Shown: positions 27,101 through 36,154, counted from the first letter of the stretch. The stretch is 64,000 nt of DNA from Anaerolineae bacterium (GCA_022841825.1 JALHQT010000003.1:62001-126000), one strand, 5' to 3'. Notes: a model not told the origin generated them from the sequence alone. A program made the numbers and translations.

Positions 27101-28162
27101 TTGGACGAAGAGCACGCTTTCCAGCCGAATCTGGATGAACTCTGGGCATTGGAACTTGACGAGGGGTTCGAAGTTGACGACTCTCATGAAGAAAAAGATT
27201 CATGGGAAGACGACGGGCACGACGAAGTCGACGAGGAGGCGGGAGTAGATGCCGACCTCGCGTCTCGTGATCCGGTTGGGCTGTACCTGCGCGAGATGGG
27301 GCGCGTGCCGCTGCTGGGTGCGGAAGAAGAAGTGAAACTGGCGAAGGCGATTGAAGCCGGACGCACCGCCAGCCGCCGGCTGGTGCAGGAGAGCGACCCC
27401 GAACGGCGCGAAAAGCTGCTGCGCGCCATCGAAACAGGCTTGGAAGCGCGCGACCACCTGATTCGCTCCAACACGCGGCTGGTCGTCTCGGTCGCCAAGA
27501 AGTACATGACGCCGAGTGTGCCGTTCCTCGACCTGATCCAGGAAGGCAACATCGGCTTGATGCGCGCGGTCGAAAAGTTCGATCATCGGCGCGGCTTCCG
27601 CTTCAGCACCTACGCGACCTGGTGGATTCGCCAGACGATCACCCGTGCCATCGCCGACCAGGGGCGGACGATCCGCGTGCCCGTCCACATGAGTGATCGC
27701 ATTCGTCTGCTGTACCGCACGATGCGCGAGCTGGAGCAGGAGACGGGGCAGAAGCCGACACCGGACGAGATCGCCCGCGTGATGAAGGTTTCGGCGCAGA
27801 AGGTGCGCTGGATGCTGCGCGTCTCGATGACGCCGATCAGCCTGGAAACGCCGGTCGGCGACGACGAGGACAGCGAACTCGGACACTTCATCCCGAACGA
27901 AAGCGCGCCCACTCCGGTGCAGGCGACCATCGACGGGCTGCTGCGCGAGAAAATCGAAGAGCTGCTGGCGACGCTGACGCCGCGTGAGGCGCGCGTGCTG
28001 CGGCTGCGCTTCGGCTTGAGTGATGAGCTGTCACACACGCTGGAAGAAGTGGGCGAAAAGTTCGGCTTAACGCGCGAACGCATCCGCCAGATCGAAGGAC
28101 ACGCGCTGCGCCGCCTGCGTCATCCACGTCGCAGCCGCCACCTGCGCGATTACCTGACGTGA
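27101..28162 (+). CDS. rpoD: primary-type RNA polymerase sigma factor (sigma-70 family)
   Basis: A 353-residue group 1/2 sigma factor. An acidic N-terminal tail of about 55 residues replaces region 1.1. Region 1.2 is '[16 protein letters not shown]', region 2 '[10 protein letters not shown]...[19 protein letters not shown]' with '[11 protein letters not shown]', and region 4 ends '[21 protein letters not shown]' plus 'HLRDYL'. TTG 27101 is the likely start: AGGAGG (27090-27095) lies 5 bases before it, and the in-frame upstream TTG 27065 and GTG 27086 have no site. It recognises -10/-35 promoters such as that at 26396. It is probably cotranscribed with yceD. Whether it is the only primary sigma factor cannot be told here. 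Confidence 0.92.
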   Translation: MDEEHAFQPNLDELWALELDEGFEVDDSHEEKDSWEDDGHDEVDEEAGVDADLASRDPVGLYLREMGRVPLLGAEEEVKLAKAIEAGRTASRRLVQESDPERREKLLRAIETGLEARDHLIRSNTRLVVSVAKKYMTPSVPFLDLIQEGNIGLMRAVEKFDHRRGFRFSTYATWWIRQTITRAIADQGRTIRVPVHMSDRIRLLYRTMRELEQETGQKPTPDEIARVMKVSAQKVRWMLRVSMTPISLETPVGDDEDSELGHFIPNESAPTPVQATIDGLLREKIEELLATLTPREARVLRLRFGLSDELSHTLEEVGEKFGLTRERIRQIEGHALRRLRHPRRSRHLRDYLT

Positions 28163-28182
28163 CCAGCGACGCGGCATAGCAT

Positions 28183-28917
28183 CTACCGCTGATACAGCGT
28201 GCGCACCGTGTCGGTGATGCGGCGGGCGTCGATGCGGTCTTTTGCCAGGTAGTTGTCCTGCAAATTCATCAGCAGCGAGCCGAGATGCGTGGGCGGCACG
28301 ACGGGCGCTTTGCCCATCAACTGCGTCGTGGGCGGCTCGCTTGTGAAGACGATCACGCCATAGACGGGCACATCGCCCAGGTTGCGCGCGCTCAGGTAGG
28401 CGCGCAGCTTGTCGATGTCCGCGACCACTTCGCGCGTTGGGCTGCTGCCGAGCGGGCGCCACTCCCCACGTTTGTTTTGGATCAGCCAGTCGGCACCTTC
28501 GTTGGCGAGCGTTCCTTTAAGATCGAGGATGCGGAAGGTCAGCACGCCTGGCGGACCGACGAGGATGGCGTCGATGTAGCCCAGTTCTCGCGTGCTGATG
28601 TTGCGGATGAACGAGTAACGCGCGTCCAGCGCCCCAGTCAGGACGCCCCCCACCTGCACCGCCAGGTCATTGTCCGTGCGCCAGGTCACGGCGCGCACCG
28701 CCAGCGCCAGCGCCACCACAAAGAGCAGCAGCCCAAACACGACCAGCGTGCCGCGCACCAGCGCGTAGAGCGTATCGCCTTCCTGAACGAGCGGGATGGC
28801 GAACAGGACAAAACCGATGGCGGCGAAGAAAGCACCCAGCGCACCCACTACCAGGGCAATCGTCAGGAGCGTGCGGCTGCGGCGGGCAAGGGAGCGGGAC
28901 GGGACAAGGTTATGCAT
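28183..28917 (-). CDS. membrane protein with NERD-like (nuclease-related) domain
   Basis: A 244-residue protein with a basic N terminus and two membrane helices (about 18-43 and 53-76). The cytosolic C-terminal part has 'YSFIRNISTRELGYIDAILVGPPGVLTFRILDLKG', the pattern of NERD domains, where the acidic residue and 'D-L-K' correspond to a PD-(D/E)XK-like core. Whether it cleaves nucleic acid is unknown. It is convergent with the sigma factor gene, ending 20 bases after it. ATG 28917 is chosen over TTG 28923; neither has a strong ribosome-binding site. Confidence 0.65.
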   Translation of the reverse strand: MHNLVPSRSLARRSRTLLTIALVVGALGAFFAAIGFVLFAIPLVQEGDTLYALVRGTLVVFGLLLFVVALALAVRAVTWRTDNDLAVQVGGVLTGALDARYSFIRNISTRELGYIDAILVGPPGVLTFRILDLKGTLANEGADWLIQNKRGEWRPLGSSPTREVVADIDKLRAYLSARNLGDVPVYGVIVFTSEPPTTQLMGKAPVVPPTHLGSLLMNLQDNYLAKDRIDARRITDTVRTLYQR

Positions 28918-29021
28918 ACTCAAAACTCGTCTACATAGCGCAGTGGGCAGTACCAGGTGATGGGCAAGGCGTAACGCGGATGTAGTCGCGGGACATGCCC
29001 CACCTCATGCCTCATTACGGT

Positions 29022-29471
29022 TCACTTCAAAGGCAGATTCACCTGCGGAATCTGTGGGACACGCGCACGGCGGTCCGTGATCACGCTTTCCAACAGCGAC
29101 CTCAGCTCAAAGAACTTGGGCAGGGGCTTCGGCACAAAACGATCCGCGCCCGCCTGCTTGATCACATCGCGTTCTTCATCCGCAGTCAGATGATAGGCGC
29201 TGGTCAGCACAATCGCAATATCGCCCAGCGGCTTGCTCTGGCGTAGTCGCTCTCCCACCGCCGGACCTCCAATTCGCCCTGGCAGGCGAATATCCAGCAG
29301 CGCCAGTTCCGGCAGCTCGCCCTTGATGCGCCCGCTGTCTACGTCATTGATCCAGGCGACGGCTTCTTCGCCATCCACGAACGCGACCCCTTCAATCCCC
29401 CACATCTCGAACATGGCGAGCAGGAGTTCGTAAATATCGGGTTCGTCTTCCACGACCATCCAGGCTGACAA
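29022..29471 (-). CDS. single-domain response regulator
   Basis: A 149-residue receiver-only protein: acidic pocket 'VVEDEPD' (6-12), phosphoacceptor D60 in 'LALLDIRLPG', T90 in 'IVLTSAYH' and K115 in 'VPKPLPKF'. It carries no DNA-binding or enzymatic output domain, so it probably acts by protein contact or phosphotransfer, in the way CheY or Spo0F do. TTG 29471 is supported by AGGAG about 7 bases upstream. It is divergent from a second receiver gene and a kinase, suggesting a small phosphorelay. Confidence 0.88.
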   Translation of the reverse strand: MSAWMVVEDEPDIYELLLAMFEMWGIEGVAFVDGEEAVAWINDVDSGRIKGELPELALLDIRLPGRIGGPAVGERLRQSKPLGDIAIVLTSAYHLTADEERDVIKQAGADRFVPKPLPKFFELRSLLESVITDRRARVPQIPQVNLPLK

Positions 29472-29631
29472 GCGCCGACTCCTTACACTGTGTGATGTCC
29501 ACAGTTTAACCGTATTGCTACGGAATAATCATAGATTTCCTACGCAATTTCGGCAAATTTAGGAAACCTGTAGGATTTCTATCCCTATCTCAAGCCTATA
29601 CTGATTGTAATACGACGACGGAGGGTTGGCT

Positions 29632-30039
29632 GTGCAGTGGTTGATCGCGGAAGATGAAGCGGATATTCGCAACCTGCTGGACATGATGTGTCAGGTCTGG
29701 GGGCACAGCACGCTGACCTTCGAGACCGGGCAGAAGGTGTGGGATTGGCTGGACGGCGTTGAGCGCGGCTTGACCACGCACCTGCCCGACCTGGTGCTGA
29801 TGGACATTCGGATGCCCGGCAAGAAGGGCAACGAGATCGCCAGCCGAATGCGCGAACTGGATGGGCTTCGTCGCACGCCGATTGTGCTCATGACCGCCTT
29901 TGCGCTCAACGAGCGCGAGCGCAGCGAGATGATGGCGCAGCACGGCGTGGACCACATCCTGGGCAAGCCACTGCCCGATTTTGAGCAACTGCGCACCATT
30001 TTGCATAAAATCGTGGATAATAAGGGAGTGAAGCGTTAA
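29632..30039 (+). CDS. single-domain response regulator
   Basis: A 135-residue receiver-only protein with the acidic pocket 'IAEDEAD' (5-11), phosphoacceptor D58 ('LVLMDIRMPG'), T88 ('IVLMTAF') and K112 ('GKPLPDF'). It is similar in layout to the divergent receiver at 29022-29471, including the 'KPLP' signature, so the two look like paralogues. GTG 29632 lies 6 bases after GGAGGG (29620-29625); the TTG at 29626 is too close to that site. The kinase gene follows 83 bases later. Confidence 0.88.
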   Translation: MQWLIAEDEADIRNLLDMMCQVWGHSTLTFETGQKVWDWLDGVERGLTTHLPDLVLMDIRMPGKKGNEIASRMRELDGLRRTPIVLMTAFALNERERSEMMAQHGVDHILGKPLPDFEQLRTILHKIVDNKGVKR

Positions 30040-30122
30040 AAGTGCGGAGTTGAACGTGTTTGCGTCGCTCCATACTACTTTGGCTTTTCACTTTTGACTT
30101 TTAACTTGATCCACAGGTAGCA

Positions 30123-31349
30123 ATGCCGCGCCAATCTCAACCCGACCCGATTGAAATCAGCAGTGCGCTCAACGACGTGAGCGAGCTGGGTGACGCGACC
30201 GAGACGTTCTTCAGCCGCCTCTATAAGGGGTTGGGGCGCAAGCAGCAGGACGCCGTCAAAGCGCGTTCGCTCGGCGAAATGCACGACCAGCTTCAGCAAA
30301 CCCTTCAGCAGCGCGAACTCGAAATCGAACAGCTTCACGCCATCCTCGCCGCCATCGGCGAAGGCGTCATCATGCAGGATACCGAAGGACGCCTGGTCTT
30401 CGTCAATCAGGCGGCGCGCGACCTGATGGGCAGCCTCAAGAGCTTCTGGCAAAGCGAACTCGGCGCGCTCTTCAGCCAGACGAGCGACATCACCAATCTT
30501 GACAGCGAACTGACGACGCTGGGCGAACCCAAGCGCGTCCAGTTGAACGGGCGGGTGCTGGCAGCACAGCTCGCCGCCGTCGCTGATGGCGGCGGGAAGC
30601 GCCTGGGCACCATGATCGTCCTGCGCGACGTGACGCGCGACGCGCTGACGGAACGCCTGAAGGACCAGTTCATCACCGGCATTTCGCACGAACTGCGTAC
30701 GCCGATGGCGGTCATCAAGGGCATGAGTGAGGTCATCAACGCCCAGAGCGAGAGCGGCACGCCCAACCGGAAGCTGCTGGAGACCCTCAGCCGGAATGTC
30801 GATATCCTCGACCGGATGATCGTCGAACTGCTCGACATCTCCGAACTCACATCCGGCAGCTTCAGCATTCGCCGGGAGATCCTCAACCTGGAGCCGCTGG
30901 TCTGGAATGTCGTGCGCGGTTTGCAGCCGGAGATCAAACGACAGAAACATGACATGATCGTCATGCTGCGCGAGAACGAGCGCATGGTGGTCGTCGGCGA
31001 TGACCCGCGCCTGCGCTGGGCGCTGGGGCATCTGCTGCAAAACAGCATCCGCTACACCGAACCCAAGGGGCAGATCGTCCTGACCGCCAGCCCGATGCCC
31101 AACGACCAGATCATGATCCAGGTCTCGGACTCCGGCGTCGGCATCGCGGACAAAGACCTGCCACATGTCTTCGAGCGCTTCTATCGCGGCGAGCCGCGCA
31201 CGACCGAAGGCAGGCTGATCGACCCACGCGGCTTAGGGCAGGGGTTGTTCATCGCGCGGATGGTGACGGAAGCGCACGGCGGCGCGTTGAGCGTGATGAG
31301 CACGGCGGGGAACGGCAGCGTCTTCACGATGACCCTGCCGATGGGGTAG
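30123..31349 (+). CDS. soluble PAS sensor histidine kinase
   Basis: A 408-residue kinase with no membrane segments. Residues 1-75 include a coiled coil ('EMHDQLQQTLQQRELEIEQL'), residues 76-175 a PAS domain ('ILAAIGEGVIMQDTEGRLVFVNQAA'), then the H-box 'ISHELRTPMAV' with H189, N-box 'LLQNSIRYTEP', G1 'DSGVGIADKDLPHVFERFY' and a G2 motif 'GLGQGLFIA'. It probably phosphorylates the receiver protein encoded 83 bases upstream, and perhaps the divergent one too. The input signal is not evident. Confidence 0.9.
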   Translation: MPRQSQPDPIEISSALNDVSELGDATETFFSRLYKGLGRKQQDAVKARSLGEMHDQLQQTLQQRELEIEQLHAILAAIGEGVIMQDTEGRLVFVNQAARDLMGSLKSFWQSELGALFSQTSDITNLDSELTTLGEPKRVQLNGRVLAAQLAAVADGGGKRLGTMIVLRDVTRDALTERLKDQFITGISHELRTPMAVIKGMSEVINAQSESGTPNRKLLETLSRNVDILDRMIVELLDISELTSGSFSIRREILNLEPLVWNVVRGLQPEIKRQKHDMIVMLRENERMVVVGDDPRLRWALGHLLQNSIRYTEPKGQIVLTASPMPNDQIMIQVSDSGVGIADKDLPHVFERFYRGEPRTTEGRLIDPRGLGQGLFIARMVTEAHGGALSVMSTAGNGSVFTMTLPMG

Positions 31350-31760
31350 ATTTTAGCCCTGATCAGACTGGGTATTTTTCCGTGGTCTTTTAGTGCCTCA
31401 TCCGCCAACTTCGCAACGTAAAATGAACCGCTAGGACGCCAACGACGCCAGGAATATGTGTTTTCCCATGGCGTCCTGGCGGTTTCATCCGCGACCGAAA
31501 ACTTGCAGATCAGGCATTTAGCGAGCCGATCAAAACTCGCGGTGATGATGACTTTAGTCATCTGTCGCCATCCGACGACGAAACTCCTCGACGCTCATCC
31601 CTCCGCCTCGGCGTGCTTCGTGCCTTTCATGCCAAATGCCCTGCGCAAGTCCTGATCTTCAGCACTGCCGATAGAGACCCCGCTCAGACGATAATCGTCA
31701 TTGTCAGTCCTGTATGATTGCCCTGTATCCGCTGTTGGCAACTAGAGTTATTCCATAACC
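31350..31760. other. 411-bp non-coding region with a repeat and no clear gene
   Basis: The left part holds an inverted-repeat copy of the GCCAGGACGC family (see 31395-31488). The rest (31490-31760) has no convincing gene. On the minus strand a very short frame, MSVEEFRRRM and four more residues, has a good ribosome-binding site (near 31596) but looks like a broken remnant. No clear promoter hexamers precede the transporter gene. Confidence 0.4.
31395..31488. repeat. GCCAGGACGC-family inverted repeat
   Basis: The arms are AATGAACCGCTAGGACGCC (31422-31440) and GGCGTCCTGGCGGTTTCAT (31470-31488), almost perfectly complementary. The 46 bases 31395-31440 match 46821-46866 at 40 positions, and all six differences are transitions. 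This shows dispersion of a longer unit than the hairpin alone. Confidence 0.8.
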
Positions 31761-33047
31761 ATGAGACAAACATCCCACCGCCCACTCAAGAATCGCTGGC
31801 TAATCGCGCTCGCCGCCGTCGGTATTCACCTCTCGATTGGTTCCGTCTACTCGTGGAGCGTCTTCACCAAGCCGCTGGAAGAGCAGTTTGGCTGGTCGCT
31901 GCAAGAGCTGTCGATCACTTTTTCGCTGGCGATTGTCTTCCTCGGCTTATCCGCCGCCTTCATGGGCAAATGGGTGGAACGACAGGGACCGCGCAAAGCC
32001 GCGACTCTGGCGGCGATCCTGTTCAGCATCGGCTTGCTCGGCTCCGGCGTCGCCGTCTCGCTGCAATCTCTGCCCCTGCTGTATCTGACCTATGGCGTCA
32101 TCGGCGGGATGGGCTTGGGCATTGGCTATATCTCGCCCGTCTCCACGCTGGTCAAGTGGTTCCCCGATAAGCGCGGGCTGGCGACCGGGCTGGCGATCAT
32201 GGGGTTTGGCTTCGCCTCGGTCATCGCGGGTCCGCTGATCGCGCGCCTGCTGACCAGCATCGGCATCTCGCAGACATTCTTCGCGCTGGGCATCGGCTAT
32301 GTCGTCATCATGCTGCTGTCCGCGTCGTACCTGGCGCTGCCGCCGGAAGGCTGGTTGCCCGCGAACCTCAAAGACAAGCTGAACGCCGGGACGAAGGTGC
32401 TCAGGCAGGATCTGGAGCAGCTCACGGCGAACGAGGCTATCCGGACGCGGCGCTTCTACTTCCTCTGGCTGATGCTCTTCATCAACATCACCTGTGGCAT
32501 CGCCATCATCGCCGTCGCCTCGCCGATGGCGCAGGAGATCGCCGGGCTGACCCCGCTGGCGGCAGCCGCGATGGTCGGCATCATGGGCATCTTCAATGGC
32601 GCGGGGCGCATCGGCTGGGCGACATTTTCCGACCGCATCGGTCGTCCGACAACCTATATCCTGTTCTTCGGGATCGAGCTGGTGTGCTTCTTCCTGCTGC
32701 CCAGGGCGACCCATCCGCTGTTGTTCCAGGCGCTCGTCTTTCTCATCCTGACGTGCTACGGTGGCGGCTTCGCCTGCGTGCCCGCCTACATCGGCGATCT
32801 GTTTGGCACCAAGCAGCTCGCCGCGATTCACGGCTACATCCTGACGGCATGGGCTGCGGCGGGCGTCGTCGGTCCAACGATTGTGGCGTGGGTGCGTGAA
32901 GCGACGCAGAGCTACGAGCAGACGCTTTACATCTTCGATGGCTTCTTCGTCGTCGCGCTGCTGGTCGCGTTCCTGCTGCGTTATGAAATCTCGCGCATCG
33001 AGAAGCTGCATCACCTCGACAAAAGGGGGATGCAGGTGGCGCATTAG
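31761..33047 (+). CDS. OFA-family MFS transporter (oxalate/formate antiporter-like)
   Basis: A 428-residue twelve-helix transporter. 'GVHLSIGSVYSWSVFTKPL' near the start, 'YGVIGGMGLGIGYISPVSTLVKWFPDKRGLATGLAIMGFG' and, in the second half, 'GAGRIGWATFSDRIGR' are signatures of the oxalate:formate antiporter family. Members exchange small organic anions; the substrate here is not known and no oxalate or formate enzymes adjoin. It sits 2 bases from the convergent nitrilase-like gene. No clear ribosome-binding site precedes ATG 31761. Confidence 0.87.
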   Translation: MRQTSHRPLKNRWLIALAAVGIHLSIGSVYSWSVFTKPLEEQFGWSLQELSITFSLAIVFLGLSAAFMGKWVERQGPRKAATLAAILFSIGLLGSGVAVSLQSLPLLYLTYGVIGGMGLGIGYISPVSTLVKWFPDKRGLATGLAIMGFGFASVIAGPLIARLLTSIGISQTFFALGIGYVVIMLLSASYLALPPEGWLPANLKDKLNAGTKVLRQDLEQLTANEAIRTRRFYFLWLMLFINITCGIAIIAVASPMAQEIAGLTPLAAAAMVGIMGIFNGAGRIGWATFSDRIGRPTTYILFFGIELVCFFLLPRATHPLLFQALVFLILTCYGGGFACVPAYIGDLFGTKQLAAIHGYILTAWAAAGVVGPTIVAWVREATQSYEQTLYIFDGFFVVALLVAFLLRYEISRIEKLHHLDKRGMQVAH

Positions 33048-33049
33048 CG

Positions 33050-33784
33050 TCAGATTCGGATGATCTCGGGCGGGCGTGTTGGCACTGCCGGATCATAGAT
33101 CAACAGCCCCTCGTCCGTTTCACCCAGGCTGGCGAGCATCTGCCCCTGCGCATCCCAAGCGGCGGACTTCCCGCCTGCGGGCTTGCCCTCGCATTCGCCG
33201 ACACAGTTCGCCATGAAGACCGTCATGTTGTATTCGCGGGCGATCTCCGCCAGCCGCAGGTGGGCATTGGCAGCGCCGGAGGGCGTCTTGGCGACGCTGG
33301 CGAGGTAGATGGATGCGCCTGCCTCATGGGCATCCCGCGCGTGCTGCGCCACCGAGATTTCGTAGCAGATGGCGAGGGCGATGTCGCCTTGCGCACGCTT
33401 CATCAGCGCGCCGCCATGCCCCGGCGCGAAGTACGGCAGCTCGTCCTCATGCAGATAGCGCTTGCTGTAGACCTGCCGCGTCTTGCCCGGCGCAAGCAAG
33501 AGCAGCGCGATGAGGACGCCCGCTTCGCTGCGGAGCGGGACGCCGACGCCAATCGTCATCCCGTAGCTATCGGCGAGCGCCTGGAGCGGCAGCAGGCGGG
33601 CGTCGTCCCGCGTCATGGCGACATCGACGGCAGTGGTCGGCTCGTACTGTGTGAGCGACAGCTCCGGGAAGACGAGCAGCTCGGCGCGCTGCACGGCGGC
33701 ACGCTGGATGAAGCGTTGGTGCCGCGCGATGTTGGCGTCAATGTCGCCGCGCTGCGAAGCGATTTGGGCGAGGGCGATTTTCAT
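33050..33784 (-). CDS. carbon-nitrogen hydrolase (nitrilase superfamily)
   Basis: A 244-residue amidase with the complete catalytic triad: E41 ('LLVFPELSLTQY'), K108 ('VYSKRYLHEDE') and C140 ('IALAICYEIS'). The fold cleaves amides or nitriles via a cysteine thioester. It is slightly short for the superfamily (usually 260-300) but keeps all motifs. Substrate group (omega-amidase, N-carbamoyl amidase or other) cannot be assigned. GGAG lies about 7 bases before ATG 33784. Confidence 0.85.
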   Translation of the reverse strand: MKIALAQIASQRGDIDANIARHQRFIQRAAVQRAELLVFPELSLTQYEPTTAVDVAMTRDDARLLPLQALADSYGMTIGVGVPLRSEAGVLIALLLLAPGKTRQVYSKRYLHEDELPYFAPGHGGALMKRAQGDIALAICYEISVAQHARDAHEAGASIYLASVAKTPSGAANAHLRLAEIAREYNMTVFMANCVGECEGKPAGGKSAAWDAQGQMLASLGETDEGLLIYDPAVPTRPPEIIRI

Positions 33785-33807
33785 ATCACTCCGCTGAGAA
33801 TGCTAGA

Positions 33808-33892
33808 TTTGCACCGCAAAGACGCAAAGACCGCGAAGAAATCTGTCATGATCTTTGCGTCCTTCGCATCTTTGCGGTTGCTTTCAATCGGT
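33808..33892. repeat. inverted repeat of the ACCGCAAAGACGC type
   Basis: GCACCGCAAAGACGCAAAGACC... is followed, after a short loop, by its approximate complement CTTTGCGTCCTTCGCATCTTTGCGGT. It fills the gap between the nitrilase-like gene and prs. It is a variant of the intergenic hairpins at 31.4, 43.1 and 46.8 kb. Confidence 0.7.
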
Positions 33893-33912
33893 GCTTTTTC
33901 GCCCCGCGCACA

Positions 33913-34887
33913 TCACTCGTTGAACATCTCGCCCACGCTGCGCCCCTCGTGCGCGCGGCGGATGACTTCGCCCAGCATCGGCGCGACTGACAGCACTGTC
34001 ATGTTGGGCAGCCGCCGCGATTCGCGCAGCGGCACGGTGTTGGTCAGGATGATCTCTTTGAATCGACATTCCGTCAGCTTTTCCAGGGCGTTGTCGCCGA
34101 GCATCGCATGGGTGAACGCGAGATACACGTCCTGCGCACCTTCGTCGTAGAGGAGCTTGGCGGCGTTAAAGACGCTGCCGCCCGTCAGCACCTCGTCATC
34201 CACCAGCAGGACGTTCTTGTCGCGCACATCGCCGATGATCGTCAGCGCTTCGGAGGTGCCGGTGTTGCCCGTGCGCCGCTTCTCGATGATCGCGAGCGGG
34301 GTGTCCAGCTTCTCCGCCCAGTTGCGCGCTTTCTTGGCGTACCCCAGGTCGGTCGAGCAGACGACCAGGTTCGGGATATGCTTTTCACTCACGTATTTGG
34401 CAAGGATGTGGAAAGCGGTCAGCGCGTCGCCGGGGATGTTGTAGAAGCCCTGGATCTGCCCGGCGTGCAGGTCGATGGTCATGTAGCGGTCTGCCCCCGC
34501 CACTTCGAGCATGTTCGCCAACATTCGTGCGGCAATGCCGACGCGCGGCTGGTCTTTCTTGTCCGAGCGTGAATAAGACAGATAAGGAACGACCACGTTG
34601 ATGCGTGCAGCGCTGTCGCGTTTGACGGTGTCGATCAGGATCAGCAGCTCGAAGATGTTCTCGTGAACAGGCGAGCACATCGTCTGAACGATGTAGACAT
34701 CCTGACCGCGCACACTTTCGTTGAGGCGGATGAAGATGTTTTCATTTGGGAAGACTTCTCGCGTGTAGAGACCGGCAGGGATATTGAGATACTCGGCGAT
34801 CTCGCGCGTCATGTCCGGGCATGACGACCCGCCGAACAACTTGATCGCGCCGTAGGACGCGATGAAATTAGACTGAGTTTGAGGCAT
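33913..34887 (-). CDS. prs: ribose-phosphate pyrophosphokinase
   Basis: A 324-residue PRPP synthase. The N-terminal 'IKLFGGSSCPDMTREIAEYL', the ATP/ribose-binding part with 'NVVVPYLSYSRSDKKDQPR', and the PRPP-binding loop 'NVLLVDDEVLTGGSVFNAA' are all present. It transfers pyrophosphate from ATP to ribose 5-phosphate for nucleotide, histidine and tryptophan synthesis. Residue changes around 'YSRSDKKDQPR' (classically YARQDRK) suggest a divergent class I enzyme. Length fits (about 315). Confidence 0.93.
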   Translation of the reverse strand: MPQTQSNFIASYGAIKLFGGSSCPDMTREIAEYLNIPAGLYTREVFPNENIFIRLNESVRGQDVYIVQTMCSPVHENIFELLILIDTVKRDSAARINVVVPYLSYSRSDKKDQPRVGIAARMLANMLEVAGADRYMTIDLHAGQIQGFYNIPGDALTAFHILAKYVSEKHIPNLVVCSTDLGYAKKARNWAEKLDTPLAIIEKRRTGNTGTSEALTIIGDVRDKNVLLVDDEVLTGGSVFNAAKLLYDEGAQDVYLAFTHAMLGDNALEKLTECRFKEIILTNTVPLRESRRLPNMTVLSVAPMLGEVIRRAHEGRSVGEMFNE

Positions 34888-35028
34888 GGGGAGTATTTTC
34901 CTCGACCAATGCAGCCGAAAGAGACACGCCCTAATGATACACGGTTGTTACAGGATTTGCCGAAGAAAAAAGGATGGCTGGATAGTCTTTCAGAACTACC
35001 TCTCATTCCCTTTCGACGAGCGCACCGT

Positions 35029-35853
35029 CTATCCCGTCACGGCTTTCATCGCCGCTGTCGTGCGCTTGCGGCGTTCGCGCTGCGCGTTGCGGATCGTCTC
35101 TTGCGCGACTTCCAGGAAGCCGCCCAGGTTATCGATGCTGGTGATCGGATAGCGGGCGACGGTGCGGAAGCCGCCGTTATCCTTGCGCTGTCGAATCAAC
35201 AGTGTGCGCCCGCTGACCATCGTATCGAGCCGCGACCAGGCAATCTCCTTGCCGTTGGCTTCGACTCCGCCGGGGTAGACGGTCAGGCGTGGATGCAGCC
35301 GGACGGGTTGCTCCTCGCGCAGCGCGCGCCCCATACGAATCCCATGCTGCCTGGCGATATGCGGGCGCGCCGCCGCCATGAATTTGCGTGGGTCGCCGTG
35401 TTTGGCGCTGAAGCTGTAGACCGTGCCTCCGCGCGACGTCAGCGTATGCGCCCCCCACTGGAGGACGGGGATGCTGCCGAGGTAGATGCCGGTCGCGCCT
35501 TCGCGCACGCATGTGATGTTCTGCCAGGGGATTTTTGCCACGCGCAGCGGCATACGCCAGGTCAAACCTTTGTCGAACACCTGAATGCGTGTGCTGCGCC
35601 GCGTGAGGGCGCGGTAGAGTGTGATGCCGCTCAGGACAAACAACTGCCCCGCCAGTACCACCGCGACCAACCGCCCGATGTCGATCAGCCAGGGCGTCGT
35701 GATGACTTCGCGCCGCCCCGCGACCGTTAGCGCCCAGTACGCGCCGCTCGCGGCGAACGCGCCGAGCAGCAGCGTGACCAGTCGCCGCCAGTAGAGTCCA
35801 CGGCGGACAGTCGTCTTATAGAGCAGGCGGGGTGGGTCGAACATGCCAGACAT
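35029..35853 (-). CDS. membrane protein of unknown function with PH-like region
   Basis: A 274-residue protein. Two membrane helices (about 22-40 and 52-72) follow a basic N terminus. The rest is strand-rich and soluble: 'RIQVFDKGLTWRMPLRVAKIPWQNITCVREG' resembles bacterial PH-like domains, in which a strand with basic and aromatic residues precedes 'W.dI..v'. The C terminus is very basic ('RNAQRERRKRTTAAMK'). I recognise no catalytic motif. It starts 10 bases after gatC ends and is probably cotranscribed with it. ATG 35853 or 35844 could start it. Confidence 0.5.
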   Translation of the reverse strand: MSGMFDPPRLLYKTTVRRGLYWRRLVTLLLGAFAASGAYWALTVAGRREVITTPWLIDIGRLVAVVLAGQLFVLSGITLYRALTRRSTRIQVFDKGLTWRMPLRVAKIPWQNITCVREGATGIYLGSIPVLQWGAHTLTSRGGTVYSFSAKHGDPRKFMAAARPHIARQHGIRMGRALREEQPVRLHPRLTVYPGGVEANGKEIAWSRLDTMVSGRTLLIRQRKDNGGFRTVARYPITSIDNLGGFLEVAQETIRNAQRERRKRTTAAMKAVTG

Positions 35854-35863
35854 CACAGCAGTC

Positions 35864-36154
35864 CTATTCGTCCAGTACAGCGCTGACCACAAATTGATCG
35901 CCGAGCTTGTCCGTGGTGTTCGCGGTCACTTCCGCAGGGGTGAGCGGCGTCCCCGCCACGTCCGGGCGCATGACATTGCGAAGCGGCAGCACGGAGGCGG
36001 TCGGCTCGATGTGCGAGGTGTCGATTTCCTGCAAGCGGCGGAAGTAATCGAGGATGTTCGAAAGCTGCCCGGCATACAGGGCGACTTCGTCCGAAGTCAG
36101 GTCGAGTTTGGCGAGTTCGGCGATGCGCCGGACTTCATCGTGCGAAAGTTCCAC
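35864..36154 (-). CDS. gatC: Asp/Glu-tRNA amidotransferase subunit C
   Basis: A 96-residue protein matching GatC throughout: 'LSHDEVRRIAELAKLDLTSDEV', 'QLSNILDYFRRLQEIDTSHIEPTASVLPLRNVMRPD'. GatC is the small stabilising subunit of GatCAB, which amidates misacylated Glu-tRNA(Gln) and Asp-tRNA(Asn). The gene starts with GTG and has AGAGG about 8 bases upstream. gatA and gatB are not in the window, so the operon is split, as is common outside Firmicutes. It is divergent from ssb. Confidence 0.93.
   Translation of the reverse strand: MELSHDEVRRIAELAKLDLTSDEVALYAGQLSNILDYFRRLQEIDTSHIEPTASVLPLRNVMRPDVAGTPLTPAEVTANTTDKLGDQFVVSAVLDE

Noticed and set aside
33808-33892. Inverted repeats as insertion-sequence ends
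   Set aside because: No transposase-like gene lies between or near them; they look like single-hairpin repeats.
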